From: Sphingobacteriales bacterium
GTDB taxonomy: Bacteria > Bacteroidota > Bacteroidia > Chitinophagales > UBA2359
DNA length: 64,000 bases
NCBI GenBank assembly: GCA_016718845.1
Contig: JADKCK010000017.1
Coordinates: forward strand, 1 to 64,000
Direction: 5' to 3'
Shown: positions 58,283 to 64,000 of the stretch, in pieces
Layout: each line of letters starts with the position of its first letter
Numbering within the stretch: the stretch's first letter is position 1
The notes under the pieces: generated by a model
Told to the model about the DNA's origin: nothing
Seen by the model: the letters and a program-made list of their open reading frames with translations, nothing else
The model's database searches: none
Translations under genes and position numbers: made by a program

Positions 58283-61200
58283 ATGAAACACTTTTTAACA
58301 CACCTTGTTTATCTTGCGTTGTTTGTTTTCTCGTTTGGGTTTGTTAAGGCGCAAACCTGCACCTACTTAGCCTACGATGGCTTTAACAACAACGCCAACT
58401 TGCCCTTAAATGCCCTTAGTAGCGGCACAGGTTGGGCTAACCCTTGGAACGTGCAAAGCGAGCCAAACACCGTGCCGGGCTATCAAATAAACAACGGCAG
58501 TGGGTCGTTGTTGTACAATGGCTTGCAAACCCTTGGGCAATATGCCACTGGTGGTAGTGCATACCTTACGGCAGGGCGCCGCCTAAGCACCGCCACTGGT
58601 GGTGCCTTTGCCAATTATGTAGCCAATAACGACAACGGCATAGGCACACAAACAGGCGACACGCTTTGGGTAAGTTTTGTGTTGCGCAAAGACGAAAACA
58701 ACACCGAACCCGTTTGGGTTGATTTGCACAACGACGGCTCTATTCCGTGGTGTTCGGGTTGTGCATCGCAGCACATTGCCGTAGGTTATTTTGACAGTGC
58801 CAACTCCGATGTGGGCGGGCAGCGCCGCTGGACGCTGGGCATTAACGGCACGTACTATCCAACATCGGTGGCGGTAAGTGCCGCTACACCTGCCTTTATG
58901 GTGCTGCGCCTTGTTTTTAACAGTGGCAACACTCAGGTAAGTTTGTTTGTAAATCCTGCATCGTTGGGCAACAACACGCCTGCATTGCCCACCATTAGCC
59001 AAAATACCAATGTGGCAAACATTATACGCAGTGCCGCCGTGTATTTGGGCAACAATGCCGCAAGCGGAGCCGTAGATGAGTTGCGTTTTGCTACCTCATA
59101 CTCTTGTGTAGCCCCCGACAATACCATTGCCGTTAATCTGCCGCCAACGGCTGTTATTGCTGCCACACCCACATCGGGGCAAGTGCCTTTGGTGGTTAAT
59201 CTTAGCGGCAGCACCTCAACCGACCCCGAAGGGCAAGCCCTTACTTATTTATGGAACTTTGGCGATGGCTCGGCTATGGCAACGGGCAGCACAGTGTCGC
59301 ATAGTTTTAGCGCAATGGGGCAAATAAATGTATCGCTAACCGTTACCGACAACTTAGGTTTGCAACATACCGCCTACCAAACCCTAACGCTATTAGACCA
59401 AAATGGTACTTATCCGTGCCAAACCTCGTTTACGGTGCAAAATATGCCTACTTGTGCCAACAACAACGGGCGTATTGCCATAAATGCCGCATCGGGGCTT
59501 AGTTTTGAGTTGCGCAATGCCGCAAACGCGCTTATGCCCACAACGGGTGGCAATCAATATCAAAACCTTGCGGCGGGTGTGTACAACTTTACAGCAACAA
59601 GCGGTGCAGGTGGTTGTCGCGATACTTTCCAGTTGCATCTGCCCATAGACAGCACTACTTGTGCAGGTTGGCAGCCAAGTAGCTGTGCCATGGATATAGC
59701 CACCAACATGAGCGGCTTTGCCGATTGGGGCGTTGAACGACCCCTAAAAAACTTGTTTAAACACATTCGCCCCGAGCCAATACCTTTTACCACCACTTGC
59801 TTTTGTTGGAGTCTGCCCGTATTAGACCAAATGGCTTTTGATGCCAATGGTTATCCTACACATATCCCGCAAACTACATCGGCGGGTAGTAATACGGTGG
59901 TGCGGTACGTTATATCCTCGCAAAGCGAAACAGGTACCAATTTGCAAATGGGGCAGCAATATGTGTTGCTGTACGATGGGACTGGAACGCTGAATGTTGG
60001 AGGTGGTGTGGCAATTACAAGTAATACAGCCGGACGAATACAGTTTAGCGTAACTGCCAACTATAACCTTTTTATAGAGATACTGGCATCTACCCTAGGC
60101 AACAACATACGCAACATACGCCTGTTGCGCCTTGCCGACGAAACGGCTAACCTAACAACTAATCCGTTTTATCAGGGTTTTGTAGATAAAATTGCCCCCT
60201 TTAAAGCCTTGCGTTTTATGGACTGGGGAGCCACCAACAGCAACCCCGTTACCAATTGGGCTAACCGCTCATCTACCACTTATTTTACGTATGCCACCCC
60301 AACAGGCGTACCCTACGAGGTGATGATACAATTAGCCAATCAAACACAAAAAGATGTGTGGATTTGTGTGCCACATGCCGCCGACGACAACTACATTACC
60401 CAAATGGCAACGCTGTTTAGGGATAACCTAAATCCCAACCTAAACGTTTATTTGGAGTATAGCAACGAGGTTTGGAACTGGATTTTTGAGCAATCGCACT
60501 ACAACGACAACAACCGCCCAAGTAACCTAAACTACGGGCGTGCCTATGCCGAAAAAGCTAAACACACTTTTGCTATTTGGCACAATGTGTTTGGCGCACA
60601 AAAAAGTCGTGTAAAACGGGTATTGGGCATACAAGTTACCTACAACTACCTAAACGAGCAAATATTGTCGCAACTTAATCAAGATGATTGGGATTATGGC
60701 TCGCCAACACACTACTACGGGCTTGACCACAGTGCAACGGCTAACCCCGTATTAAGTGCTGCATCTACGCCGCAAGACATTATAAACAACGCCCGCAATA
60801 GTTGGTATGCGGGCAAAAGTGCTTTTAAACAAGATTACAACCAAATAACATTGTTTGGCAAACAGATTATCACCTACGAGGGCGGACAACATTTTGTGGG
60901 CAATGTGTTTGGTATCCCTTACGATTATCAACAAGCTATGTGGGACGCACAATATACCCCCGAAATGTACACTTTGTACAACGAGGTGTTAGATACTATA
61001 CGCTCGTGGGGCTGTAAAATGGCAACTAACTTTAGTTTGGCAAGTCCCCAAGAGAGTGTTTATGGGTCGTGGGGTGCGTTAAACGACATTGACATACAAC
61101 CACCTTATATGACAACTGCGCCCAAATACCAAGCCTTGTTAGACAATATCCCTAACCGCCCAACGCCTATCATTACGGGCAACAGCCTTGTTTGTGGCAC

Positions 61201-61360
61201 CACCACCCAAACCTATACTGTACCTGCTGTGGCAGGCAGCATTTATGCTTGGACAGTAACGGGTGGTAACATAACAGCAGGGCAAGGCACACACCAAATT
61301 ACGGTGCAATGGAACAACGGTACGGTAGGCACGGTTAACGTGGTGCAAACTGCGCCGTAA
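58283..61360 (+). CDS. secreted glycoside-hydrolase-like protein with PKD domains
   Basis: 1025 residues. Signal peptide MKHFLTHLVYLALFVFSFGFVKAQ. Residues 25-275 are a lectin-like beta-sandwich; 285-370 a PKD domain (PPTAVIAATPTSGQVPLVVNLSGS with WNFGDGS). Residues 455-950 resemble a clan GH-A barrel: Glu729 in YSNEVWNW could be acid/base and Glu866 in ITYEGGQ the nucleophile. The last 75 residues are a PKD-like module (CGTTTQTYTVPAVAGSIYAWTV ...) ending abruptly VVQTAP. I infer polysaccharide binding or cleavage outside the cell; the family is not named with certainty. Confidence 0.68.
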   Translation: MKHFLTHLVYLALFVFSFGFVKAQTCTYLAYDGFNNNANLPLNALSSGTGWANPWNVQSEPNTVPGYQINNGSGSLLYNGLQTLGQYATGGSAYLTAGRRLSTATGGAFANYVANNDNGIGTQTGDTLWVSFVLRKDENNTEPVWVDLHNDGSIPWCSGCASQHIAVGYFDSANSDVGGQRRWTLGINGTYYPTSVAVSAATPAFMVLRLVFNSGNTQVSLFVNPASLGNNTPALPTISQNTNVANIIRSAAVYLGNNAASGAVDELRFATSYSCVAPDNTIAVNLPPTAVIAATPTSGQVPLVVNLSGSTSTDPEGQALTYLWNFGDGSAMATGSTVSHSFSAMGQINVSLTVTDNLGLQHTAYQTLTLLDQNGTYPCQTSFTVQNMPTCANNNGRIAINAASGLSFELRNAANALMPTTGGNQYQNLAAGVYNFTATSGAGGCRDTFQLHLPIDSTTCAGWQPSSCAMDIATNMSGFADWGVERPLKNLFKHIRPEPIPFTTTCFCWSLPVLDQMAFDANGYPTHIPQTTSAGSNTVVRYVISSQSETGTNLQMGQQYVLLYDGTGTLNVGGGVAITSNTAGRIQFSVTANYNLFIEILASTLGNNIRNIRLLRLADETANLTTNPFYQGFVDKIAPFKALRFMDWGATNSNPVTNWANRSSTTYFTYATPTGVPYEVMIQLANQTQKDVWICVPHAADDNYITQMATLFRDNLNPNLNVYLEYSNEVWNWIFEQSHYNDNNRPSNLNYGRAYAEKAKHTFAIWHNVFGAQKSRVKRVLGIQVTYNYLNEQILSQLNQDDWDYGSPTHYYGLDHSATANPVLSAASTPQDIINNARNSWYAGKSAFKQDYNQITLFGKQIITYEGGQHFVGNVFGIPYDYQQAMWDAQYTPEMYTLYNEVLDTIRSWGCKMATNFSLASPQESVYGSWGALNDIDIQPPYMTTAPKYQALLDNIPNRPTPIITGNSLVCGTTTQTYTVPAVAGSIYAWTVTGGNITAGQGTHQITVQWNNGTVGTVNVVQTAP

Positions 61361-61397
61361 AACGGGTGTTGTTGATACCTGTACCAACCAAAAAACA

Positions 61398-61447
61398 AAA
61401 AAACAAATCGGACTTGTTAGGCTTTCAACGCCCACAAGTCCGATTTG
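61398..61447. terminator. bidirectional terminator
   Basis: Stem AAATCGGACTTGT...ACAAGTCCGATTT, A-rich on the left, between convergent genes. Confidence 0.8.
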
Positions 61448-61448
61448 C

Positions 61449-62324
61449 TTATTGTGGCTCTTCGCGTAATATTTTCCGTTTTGCTTTTTCTAGATAAAGG
61501 GTGCGCAATGCCAATGCCGTTAAAATAATGCCGCCGCCTACACCTGCCAACAACGAGGGGGTTTCGCCGTAGCCAATCATTACCCATATAGGGTTAAGTA
61601 TAGGCTCGAGCATTGCCAACAACGAGCTTTCGGTAGCCGTTGAGCGGTTAAGTCCGTAGGTAAAAGCCATATAGCCAATGCCTATTTGCACAAAACCCAA
61701 AAACAACAGCATTGCCCATTGCTGGGTATTGGGTGTAGGTGCTTGCGAAAATGCAGTATAGGTAACTATCAACACCAAAATATTGCCCCAAAAGATAGCC
61801 GCAAAATGGTGGTCGGGGGTGTTTAGCCGCTGCGACAAAATAAACCCCGCCAAAGTAATACCCGACAATAAACCCAACACATTACCCTTTATGCTTCCGC
61901 CGCCAAACTGATCACCAAAAAATAAAAACATGCCTAACATGCAGGCGGCAATACACCATAAGTCAGGTTTGCGTATCTTTGACCTAAAAATTAACGGCTC
62001 GAGCAACAACACATAAATGGGGGCGGTGTATTGCAAAAAAATGGCATTGGCAGCCGTTGTTAGTTTGGTTGATGATACAAAAGCAATAAGCAAACAACAG
62101 TAAAACGCCGATGCCATAAGCGATAATTTGTTGAACCGAAATATTTGTTGGCGATAAACCGCTGCAAACAACAAAGCCGCACAACCCGACCGATAAAACA
62201 AAATAGTGAGGGCATCGAAGGGCAACAGCTTGATAAACAAACCGCCCGAACTCCAAACAACAGCCGCTAACACAATGGCTAAAATGCCTTTGCGATGCTC
62301 GGCTAAACTGATAGTTTTTTCCAT
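61449..62324 (-). CDS. EamA-family (DMT superfamily) transporter
   Basis: About 291 residues, start ATG 62324 (MEKTISLAEHRKG). Ten transmembrane helices in two EamA halves (AIVLAAVVWSSGGLFIKLL ... and NVLGLLSGITLAGFILSQRL ...), with the basic C-terminal tail typical of the family. Members export or import small metabolites; the substrate cannot be told. Confidence 0.9.
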   Translation of the reverse strand: MEKTISLAEHRKGILAIVLAAVVWSSGGLFIKLLPFDALTILFYRSGCAALLFAAVYRQQIFRFNKLSLMASAFYCCLLIAFVSSTKLTTAANAIFLQYTAPIYVLLLEPLIFRSKIRKPDLWCIAACMLGMFLFFGDQFGGGSIKGNVLGLLSGITLAGFILSQRLNTPDHHFAAIFWGNILVLIVTYTAFSQAPTPNTQQWAMLLFLGFVQIGIGYMAFTYGLNRSTATESSLLAMLEPILNPIWVMIGYGETPSLLAGVGGGIILTALALRTLYLEKAKRKILREEPQ

Positions 62325-62354
62325 AAACACGTTTTTTTTAATGATGATATTTGG

Positions 62355-62405
62355 GCTGTCCGTTGTTGGCTGTTGGCTGCAGGCTGTTGGCTGCAGGCTG
62401 TTGGC
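62355..62405. repeat. GGCTGTTGGCTGCA tandem repeat
   Basis: Three 14-bp units upstream of the EamA start; same family as the repeats at 4315 and 24722. Confidence 0.7.
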
Positions 62406-62524
62406 TGCCAAACAATAACATTATCTGCAAGGCAACAAGTAGGCTACCCAAAGCCCACCCCTGCCCCTCCCAAGAGGGGAATTTACGTGCCTAAGCGGAA
62501 AGCCAAAAACCAAAAACCAATCAA

Positions 62525-63886
62525 ATGAAAGATTTCACACTAATTGTTATGTTGTTTTGCGGTTTGCAAATTCAAGCCGCTGTTTATCAGGTAGGACCAG
62601 CGCGTGCCTACACCGTGCCAAGTGCCGTAGCTAATTTAGTAAGCGATGGCGATACCGTTGAAATTGACGCAGCCACTTATACGGGCGATGTGGCAGTTTG
62701 GTACGACAACAATTTGTACCTTAAAGGCGTAGGCAATGGTTACGCCCGCTTAGATGCCAACGGAAACAATGCGCAAGGTAAGGCAATTTGGGTAATTAAA
62801 GGTAATAATTGCACCGTCGAGAACATAGAATTTTTACATTGCACTGTGCCAGACAATAACGGAGCAGGTATTAGGCAAGAGGGTAAGGGTGTGCGCATCA
62901 GTCATTGCTATTTTCACCACAACGAAATGGGTATTTTGGCGGGCGATAACACCCCAAGCAACATTTGCATTGAGTACAGCGAGTTTGCTTTTAATGGCTA
63001 CGGCGATGGCTATACGCACAACATCTACATCAACCACATCGATACGTTTACGTTTAGGTACAACTACTCGCACGACCCTACCGTAGGTCATGCCCTTAAA
63101 ACCCGCGCCCGACACAACTACATTTTGTATAACCGCATAAGCGAAGAAAACGGCGATGGCAGCTACACCATAGACGTGCCAAACGGCGGCGAAACTATTG
63201 TGATGGGCAACCTTATTGAACAAGGAGCTAACTCGCAAAACAGCACCATTGTAGCGTATGGAGCCGAGGGTATCAATAACCCCATTGCCGATTTTGTGGT
63301 GGTTAATAACACCATTGTAAACAATCGCCCATCGGGAACGTTTTTCTTTGTAGCAGCCACTACCAACTTGTTTAAGTTGTACAACAATTTGGTAGTGGGC
63401 AACGGTACCTACCTAAATGGCACGCCCACTACCTTAGACAGTTTGGGCAACAAACGCATCGCCAACATTGCCAATGCCCAACTTACAAACCCCGCTACCT
63501 TTGATTATAGGCTATTAGCCACATCGCCCGCTATAGATATGGCGGTAGATGGAGGTACGTATGCAGGTATTAACTTAGTGCCGCAAAACCGTTATGTGCA
63601 TCAACAACAAGCTGTTGCACGCATTCCTACGGGCGCTGCCCTCGATGTGGGTGCCTACGAGTTTATTGGCAACACCTGTACCTTTACGCCCATTATAAAC
63701 GGGCTACAGCAAGTTTGCACCGCCAACAATACCGCTACTTACAGCGTGCCTAATTTGTTGGGCAGCACCTATACTTGGGCGGTAATGGGTGGTGTAATAC
63801 AAAGCGGACAAGGCACCCACCAAATTACCGTACTTTGGAACAATGGTGCGGCGGGTACGGTTAGCGTGGTGCAAATGGTACCGTAA
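62525..63886 (+). CDS. secreted right-handed beta-helix protein
   Basis: 453 residues with signal peptide (MKDFTLIVMLFCGLQIQAA). Residues 25-370 have the short repeated strands of a parallel beta-helix (GNNCTVENIEFLHC, GVRISHCYFHHNEMGIL, NICIEYSEFAFNG ...), the fold of pectate-lyase-like and other polysaccharide-active enzymes; the end LDVGAYEF is the usual closing motif. The last 70 residues are a PKD-like module that ends GTVSVVQMVP, the same type and stop position as in the protein at 58283. It may act on the same polysaccharide. Confidence 0.75.
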   Translation: MKDFTLIVMLFCGLQIQAAVYQVGPARAYTVPSAVANLVSDGDTVEIDAATYTGDVAVWYDNNLYLKGVGNGYARLDANGNNAQGKAIWVIKGNNCTVENIEFLHCTVPDNNGAGIRQEGKGVRISHCYFHHNEMGILAGDNTPSNICIEYSEFAFNGYGDGYTHNIYINHIDTFTFRYNYSHDPTVGHALKTRARHNYILYNRISEENGDGSYTIDVPNGGETIVMGNLIEQGANSQNSTIVAYGAEGINNPIADFVVVNNTIVNNRPSGTFFFVAATTNLFKLYNNLVVGNGTYLNGTPTTLDSLGNKRIANIANAQLTNPATFDYRLLATSPAIDMAVDGGTYAGINLVPQNRYVHQQQAVARIPTGAALDVGAYEFIGNTCTFTPIINGLQQVCTANNTATYSVPNLLGSTYTWAVMGGVIQSGQGTHQITVLWNNGAAGTVSVVQMVP

Positions 63887-63951
63887 AAAAATAAGGTTTT
63901 AACACTCGCTGCTTTTTTAAAACTAAGGGATAAATAACTAACAAAAAACTC

Positions 63952-63960
63952 TATCTTTGC
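63952..63960 (+). promoter_or_regulatory. -7 promoter element at the window edge
   Basis: TATCTTTGC on the plus strand, probably for a gene that starts beyond the window. Confidence 0.5.
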
Positions 63961-64000
63961 GCTGTCTATTTCAAATAGCCCATACCACAATCAACCACCA

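Overview
The window reads as a chromosomal segment of a member of the Bacteroidota, most likely the Saprospiria/Chitinophagia side of the phylum. Evidence: secreted proteins with signal peptides and a type IX secretion (T9SS) C-terminal domain, SprB-like adhesin repeats, many lipoproteins, repeated matches to the Bacteroidota -7 promoter element TAnnTTTG just upstream of genes, weak or absent Shine-Dalgarno sequences, and a class I HMG-CoA reductase. No origin, phage or plasmid gene was seen.

Layout. 1-1000: REP-like inverted repeats and a 42-bp tandem repeat. 1-12.4 kb: asnB, glyA, HMG-CoA reductase and a giant SprB-repeat adhesin, all on the minus strand and all broken by small indels or stops while their protein sequence stays family-like. 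This looks like poor sequence at this end or very recent decay. 12.7-25.8 kb: ordinary chromosome (thioredoxin-like lipoprotein, small PH-like membrane protein, VapBC-type pair, metK, DUF4349 lipoprotein, NUC1 nuclease lipoprotein, sdaA, MoxR ATPase, tRNA-Cys, folB, trxB). 26.06-26.45 kb: a MITE-like element whose inverted copy lies at 44.8-45.2 kb. 27.4-36.7 kb: a putative exopolysaccharide locus. 36.9-40.5 kb: two related secreted proteins. 40.6-44.4 kb: an H-NOX / hybrid histidine kinase / LytTR signalling operon. 45.3-48.2 kb: a secreted peptidylarginine-deiminase-like protein, followed by 35-bp tandem repeats. 49.2-58.1 kb: a defence-like island with a NACHT ATPase gene ending in 9-bp repeats, a 21-bp minisatellite and a type III restriction-modification pair. 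58.3-63.9 kb: a secreted GH-A-like protein, an EamA transporter and a secreted beta-helix protein.

How parts may work together. The strongest system-level signal is in the 27.4-36.7 kb locus. On the minus strand are a single-domain response regulator, glmS, a YaiO-type outer-membrane barrel, a membrane HEAT protein and a processive GT2 synthase. On the plus strand are an MBOAT acyltransferase and an SGNH lipoprotein. The promoters of the regulator, MBOAT and SGNH units share a bipartite sequence: a CATCGAAA-type box, exactly 22 bases, then TATCTTTG (or TAATTTTG) and an identical downstream GCATCATCAAA. The module is present three times in tandem before the SGNH gene. I infer one co-regulated pathway making, exporting and O-acylating an amino-sugar polymer.

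Other points of interest are a compositional mosaic confined to the target-recognition region of the type III methyltransferase, a NACHT protein with a repeat-encoded C-terminus, and several unrelated minisatellites whose periods are multiples of 7 bp.
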